Source: Symbiodinium natans
Taxonomy: Eukaryota > Sar > Dinophyceae > Suessiales > Symbiodiniaceae
NCBI GenBank assembly: GCA_905221605.1
Contig: CAJNDS010002368.1
Span: 50,001-114,000, forward strand
DNA length: 64,000 nucleotides
Direction: 5' to 3'
The notes under the pieces were generated by a model. It saw only the letters and a program-made list of their open reading frames with translations, searched no databases and was not told the origin of the DNA. A program made the translations under genes and the position numbers. The stretch's first letter is position 1, and each line of letters begins with the position of its first letter. Shown piece after piece: positions 41,682-52,258 of this stretch.

Positions 41682-42334
41682 CCTAGAACTCCCGGTTTAG
41701 GGAGAGGGTTAAGGGTTTAGGGTTTAGGGGTTGGGGTTTAGGGTTTAGGGTTTAGGGTTCAGGGTTAGGGTTTAGGGTTAAAGTTTAGAGTTTAGGGTGT
41801 AGGGTGTAGGGTTTAGGGTTTAGGGTTTAGGGTTGAGGGTTGAGGGTTGAGGGTTTAGGGTTTAGGTCCTAGGGCTATTTGGGTTTATAATCGAGGTAAG
41901 GGCACTAGGGTTGGGACTTGCCAAGGGCATCCCTCTCGCTTCGTTCGCACCCAGTAACTCAGAAAGCTTCTTTTCTAGACCCGGGACCTGGGAATAAAAA
42001 AAGGGTTTAAGGTTTATAGGGTTTAGGGGTTTAGGGTTTAGGGTTGAGGGTTGAGGGTTGAGGGTTTAGGGCTAGGAATAAACAGGGAACCCTTTTGGCT
42101 TATAAGGGAACCCCAACCCTAAAAAAAGGAAATAAGGGCGCTACTCCCGGTCCTAGTTTTCGTTCAGAGGCTTTAGACTCGTCTCGGTAGGCTTTATTAC
42201 GCTCTCGACTCCAACCAAATTCAGAAGCAGAGCCAGCAATTTCGGAGTGCAGGCTCTGCTGGAATAACACGTTTCACCCTAAAACCCTAAAGCCCGCAAC
42301 CTGGACAAAGGTTAGTGGTTTAGGTGTTAAGCAC

Positions 42335-42396
42335 TCTTTTGAGGCTGCGGCCTGCAAGCAGCAGGGCTCTGGGTTCCGCGGCGGACAAGCGGATCA
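42335..42396 (-). CDS. Internal exon, minus strand
   Basis: Acceptor TTGGAAAG|TG and donor AAAAGA|GTGCTT bound 62 nt (contains IRLSAAEPRALLLAGRSLKR). An upstream minus island at 42,160-42,270 is open in two frames. Confidence 0.4.
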
Positions 42397-42624
42397 CTTT
42401 CCAACACCTTTTTCAAAACCTATGCTCTAGACCCGGTGTCCACCCTCCACCCCCGATCTGTAAAACCCCAAATCTGCGAAACAAAAACAACTACAGCCAA
42501 GCTCCTCCCCCCCAAAGAAATCAACACCCAAACTCCTCATTAAGAACGTCCACCCTAGCCCTAAACCCTAAACCCGAGCTCCCCAATTCTTGCGCCTCGA
42601 GCAACCACAAAAGCCCTAAACCCT

Positions 42625-42700
42625 AAATCCCAAACCCCAAACCCCAAACCCCAAACCCCAAACCCCAAACCCCAAACCCCAAACCCCAAACCCCAAACGC
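42625..42700 (-). repeat. CCCCAAA heptamer array
   Basis: Ten perfect CCCCAAA units, lying directly after the donor of the exon at 42,692-42,763 in minus sense. Confidence 0.9.
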
Positions 42701-42763
42701 CGCGCGAGCATCCAGAAGCCGATGCAGCGCCGAGCACAAGGCGTCCTTGCCGCCCGGCTGCGC
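42692..42763 (-). CDS. Internal exon, minus strand
   Basis: Acceptor AGCGAAG|GCG and donor TTTGGG|GTTTGG bound exactly 24 codons (contains GGKDALCSALHRLLDARAAF). Unknown function. Confidence 0.5.
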
Positions 42764-42929
42764 CTTCGCTAAGGGCTTTTTGGGTTTTTTTGTAGGGTTT
42801 GGGGTTTTGGATTTCTTTGGCGGTCTTGGGGTTTTGTAGGGCTTTGGTTTGTTTGTCGAGTTTTGGGTTTTTGTTAAGTCTTTTGGTTTTCTTTTGGGGT
42901 TTGTTTTTGAAGTTTAGGGTTTTGGGGGG

Positions 42930-43045
42930 TTACCCCTAAACCCTAAACCCTAAACCCTAAACCCTAAACCCTAAACCCTAAACCCTAAACCCTAAACCCT
43001 AAACCCTAAACCCTAAACCCCAAACCCTAAACCCCAAACCCTCTT
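42930..43045 (-). repeat. CCCTAAA array
   Basis: Fifteen CCCTAAA units, between the exons at 42,692 and 43,100. Confidence 0.9.
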
Positions 43046-43099
43046 GAACACAAACCCACACAAAATGCTCCCCCCAAAATCCCTCAAACAAAAATCGAC

Positions 43100-43167
43100 C
43101 TCCTTGGCCGTCTCGGCAAGGCCCTGCAGGCAGCGCCGCTGGAGCTCCAAGCGGCCCTGGATCTCTC
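43100..43167 (-). CDS. Internal exon, minus strand
   Basis: Acceptor CGCCTCAG|GA and donor AAGGAG|GTCGATT bound 68 nt (contains EIQGRLELQRRCLQGLAETA), a charged helix. Unknown function. Confidence 0.5.
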
Positions 43168-43544
43168 CTGAGGCGGGCGAGCTCTGGGCAGGGTGTAGCC
43201 CTAAACCCTAAACCCTATACCCCTGAACCCTAAACCCTATACCCCTGAACCCTAAACCCTAAACCCTAAACCCTGAACCCTGCTGAACCCTGAACCCTGA
43301 ACCCTAAACTATAGGGTGTAGGGTGGCCGATGGTCCTGAACAGCCTAGTTGTTCAGGAGCTTCAAGCCACGAAGCAGCCCCGCCCCCATTGAAGCCCCTC
43401 CCCCCACCCCGCCCCCTCTGCCAGCAGAATCCGAAGAGTGTGACCCCTAAACCCTGAATCCTAAACCCTAAACCCTAAACCGTAAGCCGTAAGGCGTAAA
43501 ACGTAAAACGTAAATCGTAAACCCTCAACCCCCACCCCCCCCCC

Positions 43545-43640
43545 CTCACCCCTCACCCCTCACCCCTCACCCCTCACCCCTCACCCCTCACCCCTCACCC
43601 CTCACCCCTCACCCCTCACCCCTCAACCCTCAACCCTCAA
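43545..43640 (-). repeat. TCACCCC heptamer array
   Basis: Twelve CCCCTCA units then TCAACCC units, a locally spread variant. Confidence 0.9.
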
Positions 43641-44483
43641 CCCTCAACCCTAAACCCTAAACCAGAACCCACACCCCCAGAGCCAGGAATCCTGGACCCG
43701 CAAACCCTGAAGCCCCAGACCCCAAGATGCCAAACTCTCCTTCAAAGCCCCAAAAGCACCCAAGGCCTAGCCTTATAAGAGTCTTAGAGTCCTAAAATCC
43801 TAAACCCTAAACCCTAAACACTAAACCCTAAACCCTAGAGCCTAAAGCCCCTAAAAGCCTCTAAGCCCTTGGATGCCTCAAACACACACAGCCCGGAGAC
43901 TCCAATCTCCCGCGACTGCGCTCACCTAAAATAGGGCCCTCATAACCAGGGCTTAGGGTTTAGGGTTTAGGATTTGGGGATTAGGGTTGAGGGTTAGGGT
44001 TTAGGGAGAATAGGGTTTTGGGGGCTCTTATAGGGTTTAGGGAGAATAGGGATTTGGGGGCTCTTATAGCAGAATTCTAAAGGGACCATCAGGGAAAACG
44101 ATGAGTAAGTATTCCGACCCCTATACTAGTAGTTCTTCTTCAGGATTTAGGGATGTCGGGAATTCGGGTTTAGGGCTTGGGGCATAGGGTCTCAGGAGTC
44201 GTAATAGGTAGTAAGGCATAATGGGTTTAGGGTTTAAGGTTTGGGGTCTAGGGTTTAGGGTTATAGGTATCTTACCTCTGAACAGACTTTAGGGAAGAAC
44301 ACCAGAACCCTAAAACCGTAATGAAACCCCCTCATCCCCTAATTTCTGCCGAGCTAGAACCCAAAGCCCTACACCCATATTCACGAATTCCCATAGTAAC
44401 CTGCAAAGAACCCCCTAAACCCTGAACCCTAAACCCTAGACCCTAGACCCTAGACCCTAAACCGTAAACCCTACACCACATAC

Positions 44484-44538
44484 ATGTTCTGCCAGCCAAG
44501 TCTCCAGATGAGATGGCGGCCATGAGGCTGCCGAGGAG
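44484..44538 (-). CDS. Internal exon, minus strand
   Basis: Acceptor CCTTAAG|CTC and consensus donor ACAT|GTATGTGG bound 55 nt reading LLGSLMAAISSGDLAGRT. The plus strand is also open here. Confidence 0.4.
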
Positions 44539-44604
44539 CTTAAGGCCACCTCACCAGCGTGTCGAGTTATGTTTAGGTTTGGGGTTTAGGGTTTAGGGTT
44601 TAGC

Positions 44605-44740
44605 GGTACTTATTAACCAATTCTAAGTGTACTCATAACCCACTTCTAAGCCCCTTAAGTGGCACGCCCTCATATGGTTATAAGTACAGTTATAAGTACA
44701 GTACAATAATTGGTGGACAAGTACCATGAACCTCCAAGTA
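44605..44740. mobile_element. TIR element, family C copy
   Basis: The right end GTACCATGAACCTCCAAGTA matches 39,684-39,703. The left end starts at GGTACTTATTAACCAATTCT with the outer repeat lost. Confidence 0.7.
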
Positions 44741-45267
44741 GGGGCTATATTAGGGGGGTCTCAGGGCTTTAGGGCTTTGTGGTGCAATTAGGGGTTTCGG
44801 GATTTAATCAGAGGGTTTAGGGATTTAAGGGTTTAGTTAAATAGGTTTAGGGATTCAGGGATTTAGCGGCTTAGGGCTTTAGTGGCTTAGGGATTTAAAC
44901 TACAACCCTGATCTCCAATCCCCCCTCCCCCTCAAAAAAACTAACACAAAACATTAAAAAAAAAGATGTAACTAAGCCCCCTCCGAAAAAAAAAGAGTAA
45001 ACTTCACGGTCATAGTACCTTGCGCTCTAGATTCTAGATATATCAAAGAGTGACGCTTTCTTGGCTAACTTGAAGGGGCTTAGCAGTTCTACTGACCTTC
45101 CCACGCGAAATCCTCGACCCTGAGCCCCAAACCCTTAACCCTATAGTTCAACCCTAAAACCCAAAACCCGAAACCCTAAACCCTGAACCCTAAACCCCAA
45201 CCTTCTGGGACCTTAATTGAACCCTAGCCCGTAGACGAGCTGCCTGTCTGATCCAGCAGGAAGGGGA

Positions 45268-45590
45268 TCAAGTCGCTGAAGAATGCAAGAAGGTGAAGCT
45301 TCCTTTGCGCTTGAAGTCTTCGGGAGGGCTTGATTTGTGTTTAAGGATTGTTTGGGGTTTAACCAGGGTGTAGGGCTCAGGGTTTGAGGAAGTTGGCAGC
45401 GGCAGCATCAGTAACTCCCGAGTTCTTATGCTGAGTCGTTCTGAAACAGCAGTTGATGTAAGACGCGAAAGATTGAACTCCAAGAGCTCATGCTGAGACA
45501 TCTGAATGTCATGCTTCTGAAACGTCTTGCTTCTGAACTCAATAAGACGAGCCCAAGCAGGCGCACACTGCGAAGGATACCAGCTAAGTA
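45268..45590 (-). CDS. Exon or ORF of unknown protein, minus strand
   Basis: A minus frame open from just after an ACTTAG at 45,591 to a stop at 45,268 reads WYPSQCAPAWARLIEFRSKT, then MSQHELLEFNLSRLTSTAVS and SERLSIRTRELLMLPLP, before running into telomere-like sequence. No telomere motif in the first 65 codons. Overlapping frames on both strands look less protein-like. Family not recognised. Confidence 0.4.
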
Positions 45591-45978
45591 GGGGTTACCA
45601 TTCTTCGAGTTGGCACAAACACTGCGCAGCTTTGAACACGAAACGTGCAAAGCAACAATTCTTCTTCATGGCATTATCACAAACGTCATACTGCTGGGAC
45701 AAAAGCGTTCTTCAATTCAGCGCTGCCTTTTTCGCACAACACACGGCCTGCTTTCACAGTTCGAGAAGATAGCCTGAACCCAAACAGGCGACCAGTCTCT
45801 TGACTGTTGCTGTGACTTTGGCGTTTGCTGTTTTGCTGGAAGGTTCATGGATAGTTGAAAGAAGGCTCAAGTGCCCCCCTTTGTTAATGAACATAAGCAT
45901 GGGTCACCTTGCAACCTTCACGTGATGAACCCACTCACTGCTCTATACTGCACTTGGAAAAACTTGCCAAACCTGAAA

Positions 45979-46095
45979 ATTTTCGCTGTTTCTTAGGAAC
46001 TAAAGTGCCCACAAATTATATTTTTCGCTGTTTCTTGGGAACTAAAGTGCCCATACAATTTTAGCTGTTTCTTAGGGACTAAAGTGCCCAACAAC
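45979..46095. repeat. Three tandem copies of a 40-bp unit
   Basis: GCTGTTTCTTAGGAACTAAA followed by GTGCCCA occurs at 45,989, 46,027 and 46,064. The same unit, slightly diverged, forms the middle of intron 6 of the ceramidase-like gene (26,034-26,062). Confidence 0.8.
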
Positions 46096-46128
46096 TAAAA
46101 GCTATTTCCCAGTATCCCTAAGTGCTAA

Positions 46129-46160
46129 CCTCTGCTAACCTCTGCTAACCTCTGCTAACC
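46129..46160. repeat. CTCTGCTAACC 11-bp array
   Basis: Three tandem units directly beside a GC-rich island (46,158-46,225) that is open on both strands; the minus frame contains VARATLSGRLPVPASARETL. Confidence 0.8.
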
Positions 46161-46282
46161 AGGCGAGCGTCTCTCTCGCTGACGCTGGCACCGGAAGCCG
46201 CCCGCTCAAGGTAGCCCGGGCGACCTGGACTCAGGCAGGTATAGGGTTTAGGGTTTAGGGTTTAGGGTTTAGGGTTTAGGGT

Positions 46283-46321
<39 letters not shown>

Positions 46322-46362
46322 GGCTTAGGGTTTAGAGGATTTCCTGGATGCATCTTTGACTT

Positions 46363-46520
46363 GGGATGTTCCCCCTTCTACAAACAGGCCTTAATGGGGA
46401 TGTAAAAGGGGGGGGGGGGGTACTACAATCCTACTAAGGCCTGTAAGCAGTCCTTAATAGGGATATACTAGGGGGTACTATAATCCTACTAAGGACTGTT
46501 TGTAGAAGGGGGAGCATCCC
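46363..46520. mobile_element. TIR element, family A, with internal duplication
   Basis: Ends GGGATGTTCCCCCTTCTACA and TGTAGAAGGGGGAGCATCCC are inverted repeats. The inner half is duplicated: TACTA.AATCCTACTAAGG occurs at 46,421-46,440 and 46,477-46,496. 158 bp long. Confidence 0.8.
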
Positions 46521-47089
46521 AAACTTTGACTCTGGCCCTCAACCCTCAACCAGTGTCTATAGGGCTTACCTGGGACTCTATATACCTTACAGTTTTGTAG
46601 CAACTACCGATGATTAGTAGGCATAACCCTTGAAGCTGTAGGTAAAGAGGGTCCAGGGTAGGCTTTGAGGTTCAGGCTTTAGGAGGTTTAGTGTTTAGGA
46701 GGTTGGGGGCTTCCTCGACTGCAACTTCCACGCAGCCCCCTCTGCGCAACACTGGACGTTGTGAATGAGAAGGTGCCCCCCCTTAGTGGCAGTTTCTAAG
46801 GACCCTAAACCCTAAACCCTAAACCCTGAACCCTGAACCCTAAACCATAAACCCTGAACCCTGAACCCTAAACCCTAGCTAAAGGTGCAGGGGATCAGGG
46901 CTTTTAAGTTTTGAAAGCGAAACACAGCAGACCCAAAACCCACTCGACTTGGTACATCTTGGGACCCAAACCCTGCTTCGGGTCGAGGGTTCTTATGCTA
47001 AACCCTCGACGCCTTAAACCGTTTCGCGCTCCTCACCCTCAGGCTTGGCCCAACACGCACACACACACACACAAGTAGACCCAGGAGTA

Positions 47090-47192
47090 ACCTAGGAATA
47101 AAAAAAGGCACCCTTTTTGGTTTGAAGAGGATTTGAGGAGAACCCCAAACCCCCAAAAAGGAAATAAGGGCCTACTCGAAATCCTAGACTGT
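47090..47192. repeat. Dispersed element, family D copy
   Basis: AACCTAGGAATAAAAAAAGG followed by CACCCTTTTTGG and ending CTACTCGAAATCCTAG. Confidence 0.55.
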
Positions 47193-47770
47193 CAACCTTT
47201 GAGCCCAAGTCGTCCATCCAACCTCCCCGCCGCCTCCCTTTGAGCCCTAACGCCCTGCACACCCTCAAGCCCTGAACCGTAAAACCCTAAACCCTAAACC
47301 CTCAACCCCTCAACCCTAAAACCCCAAAACCCTCAACCCATAAAACCGCCAATCCAAAACCGCAAAATCCGCGCTATTTGCCTCAAAGGTGTGATGCCAG
47401 GAGTTGAGGCGTTCTGGGCTTCCATTTGCATGGAGCAGATCCTCCGCGAGTTGGGTTTGCATTGGAGCTTAGGGTTTCGGGTTTGGGGTTTGGGGTTTAG
47501 GATATAAGGTGGAGCGTTTGGGGCACCGGGTTCAGTCTTCTTGGGCTCGAGGTTCAGGATTCCAGGTTTAGGACAGAAAGTTTGCGGTTGAGGGCTTTAG
47601 GTCCAGGGTTGGCATTTCCCAGGTTGAAGCGGTGCAGCCGCACAGGATCTCCAAAACCTTCTAAACCCTAAGCCCCCTACAAAGCCTGAAGCGTATAAAC
47701 CTTGAACCCTATAACCCCTTAGCCACTAAGAGAACACCAAAGATGCCTCCGGCAGGGGGGGGGGGGGCAC

Positions 47771-47815
47771 CTCCAGTTGCTGGAAGAGCAGCTGCACCAT
47801 GCAAGTGGCCAGGCC
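47771..47815 (-). CDS. Short internal exon, minus strand
   Basis: Acceptor CCACAAG|GGC and donor CTGGAG|GTGCCC bound 15 codons, GLATCMVQLLFQQLE. The plus-strand frame over it (47,743-47,958) is considered a shadow. Confidence 0.4.
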
Positions 47816-48003
47816 CTTGTGGCTGGAGATTCTCTAAGGTTCAGGATACCCTTAAACCCTGGTTAGGGACTTTTGTAGGCTCCCGAGCGCAGGGTCTAAG
47901 CTTTCGGAACCTTACTAGGCTTGAGGCTTCGGATAGGCTTCAGGACGTAGAAGCCTGAGGCAGAAGAAAGCTTATGATTTGTATGATTTGTAAGGGTTGA
48001 AGG

Positions 48004-48084
48004 GTGACTAACAATCCTTAATAGGATTCTCGTACCCCCTATTATAATCCTATTAAGGACTGCTAGTATAAGGGGGAGCATCCC
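48004..48084. mobile_element. Family A TIR element, 5'-truncated
   Basis: The inner arms TAACAATCCTTAATAGGAT and ATCCTATTAAGGACTGCTAG are inverted repeats. Only the right outer end (AAGGGGGAGCATCCC) is kept. Confidence 0.6.
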
Positions 48085-48341
48085 AAGTTTGAAGGGTTTA
48101 GAGGCTTGAGGGGTTCAGTTGAAGGGTTGGACGCTTTAGGTTCTTGACTTCGTATTGAGCCGGAGGTTCAAAGGCCGCTTGGGATGCTTAGGACAGCTGC
48201 TTTACCTGTCTTGTATACGGGTGATCCGAGCTCAAATGCCGGAGTCTAGAAATTCGAGTTTAGAGATGCATAGGGGGGCAGGGCTTCGGATCAGGAAGTT
48301 CGAACAACAGTTTTTACAACGCAGCCAATGTTCGACCTTAC

Positions 48342-48407
48342 TTCTGATCTCGTTTAGGCATGCTGTACTTTTCATCAGAGGCTCCAACAGAGACATCCAA
48401 GCATTTG
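48342..48407 (-). CDS. Internal exon, minus strand
   Basis: Acceptor AAATAAG|C and consensus donor CAGAA|GTAAGG bound 66 nt (contains CLDVSVGASDEKYSMPKRDQ). The plus ORF 48,155-48,445 is less protein-like. Confidence 0.4.
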
Positions 48408-48570
48408 CTTATTTTAAAACGCCTCAAAAAAAGATAATACGCTAAGGAAGAATCTTTACTTTGTGGGGGCTCATGAGCGCATAGTAGTAAAATTCAACCC
48501 TTCAACCCCGGACCTAATTAATTTAGACAGGGTTTAGGGCTTTGAGTCTTTGCCTCGGTGAGGAATTCCA

Positions 48571-48652
48571 AACAAAACCCTAAACCCTAAACCCTAAACC
48601 CTAAACCCTAAACCCTAAACCCTAAACCCTAAACCCTAAACCCTAAACCCTA
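48571..48652 (-). repeat. CCCTAAA array
   Basis: Eleven perfect units following the exon at 48,656-48,733 in minus sense. Confidence 0.9.
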
Positions 48653-48655
48653 AGC

Positions 48656-48733
48656 CCGGCAAGCCTCGGTAAGGAGCACCCCGCCAGGCTTGGGCATGCG
48701 AAGCTGCTCCTCCCGTGGTCTCTTAACTCCGGG
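48656..48733 (-). CDS. Internal exon, minus strand
   Basis: Acceptor CTCTCGCAG|CCC and GC donor TGCCGG|GCTTAG bound exactly 26 codons (contains VKRPREEQLRMPKPGGVLLT). Basic; unknown function. Confidence 0.5.
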
Positions 48734-48827
48734 CTGCGAGAGATGCCCTATAAGGTTTAAGGTGGTTTAGGGTTCAAGTTTCAGGGTTCAGGGTTAGGGT
48801 TTAGGGTTTAGGGTTAGGGTTTGGGGT

Positions 48828-48962
48828 TTGGGAGTTTGGGAGTTTGGGAGTTTGGGAGTTTGGGAGTTTGGGAGTTTGGGAGTTTGGGAGTTTGGGAGTT
48901 TGGGAGTTTGGGAGTTTGGGAGTTTGGGAGTTTGGGAGTTTGGGAGTTTGGGAGTTTGGGGG
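48828..48962 (+). repeat. TTTGGGAG octamer array
   Basis: About 16 perfect TTTGGGAG units. The GVWEFGSL repeat peptides are artefacts. Confidence 0.95.
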
Positions 48963-49261
48963 CTTGGGGTTTTGAGTTTAGGGGTTTGGAGATTCTGGCT
49001 CCGGATTTAAGGGCTTAAGGGCTCAGGCGATCGGTCTTCGCGCGAAGGTCGTCGGGATTTTGGAGCATTGGACTTTTTTTGGTGTGCGCCTAGGTGCCAA
49101 CCCGCATGGCGGGCCCGGCACAGTTGCAACAGTTGGCAACCCACCCCCCCCCCCCCCCCCCCGTCGTAGCAGCTACAAAATGTACAGGTTACAATGCATA
49201 GCCCCCACGGCTTCGAGTTCACGAAACTCTAGATCGACCTTAAGCACCAAACCCTGTAGGG

Positions 49262-50580
49262 CTAAGGGTCCCCAAGCCCTACCTGCCAAACCCAGGTGTC
49301 TGTAAAATCTGCTCGGAACTCTTTTTGTTGGCATTTCCGCTCTTTCCGCCTGTTTCCGCTCTTTCCCCAAAAAATGAAGATTTGAGAAAAACAGCCTTCC
49401 ATTAAAAATGCTCGAAACCCATGCTGTTGGATCCCCAAAAACGCGCGAATGCAGTGTATTGAAACACCTTCTAAGGACTGATCAGGGCTTGTCCTGGGCT
49501 TGTGTAGGGGCTCAGGATAGTCCTTTATAGGCCTTCCTGAGTGAAGATTTTGGCTCACAATACCCCTCCGTACACTAGAGATCCACCACGAACGCCATGC
49601 ATAGATACGTGAGCGGATACATATATCATATGTCACACTTCCTTATCACATAAGACAAAGATGAGGGAGTGCCAGGATGAAGCCCATAAGCACTGTTTTC
49701 AATACCAACAAAAAGTCCCCTGTAGACCGCATGCTCTCTGAACCATAGAAAACCATTGAGAAAGCTCAAGGGAGTTGAGTGGGTTTAGGATGCTTTAGGA
49801 TGGTTGCTGGGATATGATTTTGGGCCCAAAGAAGAGGAGCAGTGGGTGGGGTGGGGGGGGGGGCGGGGAAGTTCCGCTCTTTCGGGATATTGGTTTGTGG
49901 GGGATTCCGGGGATTTCCGCTCTTTTGACGCGGATTTCCGCTCTATTGACGCCGATTTCCGCTCTTTGAAGCGCGCAGGTTTTAGTGAACATTTGCTCCA
50001 TTTCCGGCCGTTTCCAGACAGGGGTCACAGCACTGCAGTGGCTACACGTCCAAGGTCCAGCCCGGGATGCATGTCGACAAAGAGATTGGAGAACTTAGGT
50101 GTTTTCATGGTTTGAAAATCGGCCTTTCAAAAGATCACGAGAAACCCATTAAAAGAACTGTAACAAACCAATCGTTCTTGCTTTTGACTAATCTTAGAAC
50201 TCGTGCTTTCCTTACAACTCTATGAAGATACTATTAAGAGCACTCCCATCCTCCGTAATGGGTCTCATGACACCTTATAATTAATCCGTTAAGACCCTGT
50301 TAACGCCTGGTCTGGACTCATCACTCCTTCTTCACTGACAACCTGCTCACTCGATAAAAAAGCAGCATTGGCTAGGAAGGCCGGCGCTCGCTCAACTTTA
50401 AAATCAAACCGAACCTGAAAGAATGGCTCGCAACACACTTCGGAAACCACATAAAAAACGCTCTCACAAAACCTTGCGATGGCAGGAATTTCAAGCGTTC
50501 CGCACATTTCCGCTCTGAGTGGCCGAAATCAACTTTTTGATCTCATAAACATTTTTCTGCAGAAGAACCCTTATTTTGCA
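49262..50580. other. Telomere-motif-free island with TTTCCGCTCTTT repeats
   Basis: Some 1.3 kb almost without telomere-like sequence. TTTCCGCTCTTT or close variants occur at about 49,336, 49,354, 49,872, 49,916, 49,938, 49,960 and 50,506. Three copies at 49,914-49,970 are spaced 22 bp, reading ADFRS repeats on plus (in the ORF 49,804-50,115) or KRAEI on minus. Neither strand gives a gene I recognise. Confidence 0.5.
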
Positions 50581-50649
50581 ACAAAGGGTTTGGCAGGTAA
50601 ACCCTAAAATGTTCCCTAAACCTAAACGATAACCCCTAAACTAAACCCG

Positions 50650-50755
50650 AAACCCTAACCTGAAAACCTATAATCTGTGGCGAACTGTTTTGGGAGCCCT
50701 CAGCGGGTCCTTCACCACCTCTGGGACACCACTCTGGTACCTTTGCTGCACGGAA
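50650..50755 (-). CDS. Candidate exon, minus strand
   Basis: The minus frame contains AAKVPEWCPRGGEGPAEGSQ and ends at a TTTCAG|GTTAGGG donor. The plus frame (HLWDTTLVPLLHGTCPSLTL) is also open, so strand is uncertain. Confidence 0.3.
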
Positions 50756-51694
50756 CATGCCCGTCACTCACACTGTGGAATGCCAACCCTATATGGTGTT
50801 TAGTGTGTGTTTACGTCTCAGGACTTTTAGGGTTAAGGGTTGAAAGTGTGTGGGGCTTAGGGTTACGGGATTTTGAGGGTTTAGGGTTTAAAAGCCTGGT
50901 GGATTTTAGGGTCTAGGGTCGGATGAGGGCTCAGCGGTTGCACTGTCCTTACGAAGATCTGAAAAAACATGGCAAATGGCCTTAACTTATTGGCAGCCCG
51001 AAGCCCTGAACCCCACAAACCCCAAACCCTAAAGCCGAAGCTCCAAACCCAGGTGTATGGGAACCCTAAGCCCTAAACCCTAAACCCTAAACCCCAAACC
51101 CCAAACCCCAAACCCTAAACCCTAAACCCTAAACCCTAAACCCCTAAACCCCTAAACCCTAAACCCTAAACCCTAAACCCTAAACCCTAAACCGGGGGCT
51201 CCAAGAGTGGTTGTAGAAGAAATCAGTAGGCCGATATAGCCAATATAGCTGTTACTTGCACAAGCTTCCCGGGTTCCTACATATCAGCCTCCCAAACCCC
51301 GGGCCCCCCCCCCCCTCCCAAGCCCTTAACGGCTAAACGAACAGAACTTAAGCCTTGTAGGCCCTAACCCTGAAAAAGTGCCTCAAACCCCTATTCCGGA
51401 AGACCCAAACCCTAAAACTGAAGCCCCAAACCTTAAACCCTAAAACCGAAGCCCAAACCAAACAAGAAACACAACTGAAACCCTAAAAACGAAGCCCCGG
51501 ACCTTAAACCCAAACACTGATCATGCAACCTGATTTGTTTTTTACCTGAAGCTGCACACGCAAGACCTTAAAACCTCAGTTCAAACTCACAACTAAACCT
51601 GAAGCCATCGACCTTCTGTCTAGGCCACGGAAAACCCACGACGTCTTCTCCCCGTAGGGTTTAGGATTTTGGGGGTTAAGGGCTTAAAAGACCC

Positions 51695-51783
51695 GAAGCC
51701 CTAAACCCTAAACCCTAAACCCTAAACCCTAAACCCTAAACCCTAAACCCTAAACCCTAAACCCTAAACCCTAAACCCTAAAC
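51695..51783 (-). repeat. CCCTAAA array
   Basis: Twelve perfect units following the exon at 51,784-51,870 in minus sense. Confidence 0.9.
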
Positions 51784-51870
51784 CCGGCCGAAGGTCAGAA
51801 AGCCCAGGGCGGCGAGCTCCGAGCGATGGCACCAGGCGAGGCAGTGGATGGCGGGCAGCCACTGCGCGTC
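51784..51870 (-). CDS. Internal exon, minus strand
   Basis: Acceptor CCCTGAG|GAC and donor GGCCGG|GTTTAG bound exactly 29 codons (contains QWLPAIHCLAWCHRSELAAL then GFLTFGR). The CLAW...LA pattern recalls a WD40 blade, but one exon is not enough to claim it. Confidence 0.5.
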
Positions 51871-52258
51871 CTCAGGGGTTTAGGGTTTAGGGTTTAGGGT
51901 TTAGGGTTTAGGGTTTGGGGTTTAGGGTTAAGGGTTAAGGGTTAGGGTTTAGGGTTTGGGCTGTTGCGGGTTTGGGGTTTGAGGTTTAGGGTTTAGGGTT
52001 TGGGCTATTTCTGGTTTAGGGTATAGGGTTTAGGGTTTGGGCTGTTTAGGGTTTAGGGCTTGGGGTGTAGGGTTTCGGGTTTGGGGTTTCGAGTTTAGGG
52101 TTTGGGGTCAGGGTTTAGGGTTTGGGATGTTTAGGGTTTGGGGTTTAGGGTTTGGGGTGTAGGGTTTGGGATTTCGGTTTGGGGTTTGGGGTTTGGGGTT
52201 TAGGGCTTGAAGCTTAGGGTCTAGGCGAGATTTCTACAGGATTGATGGGGTCATTAGG

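Noticed and set aside
48821-49018. GVWEFGSL repeat ORFs
   Set aside because: Translation of the TTTGGGAG octamer array.
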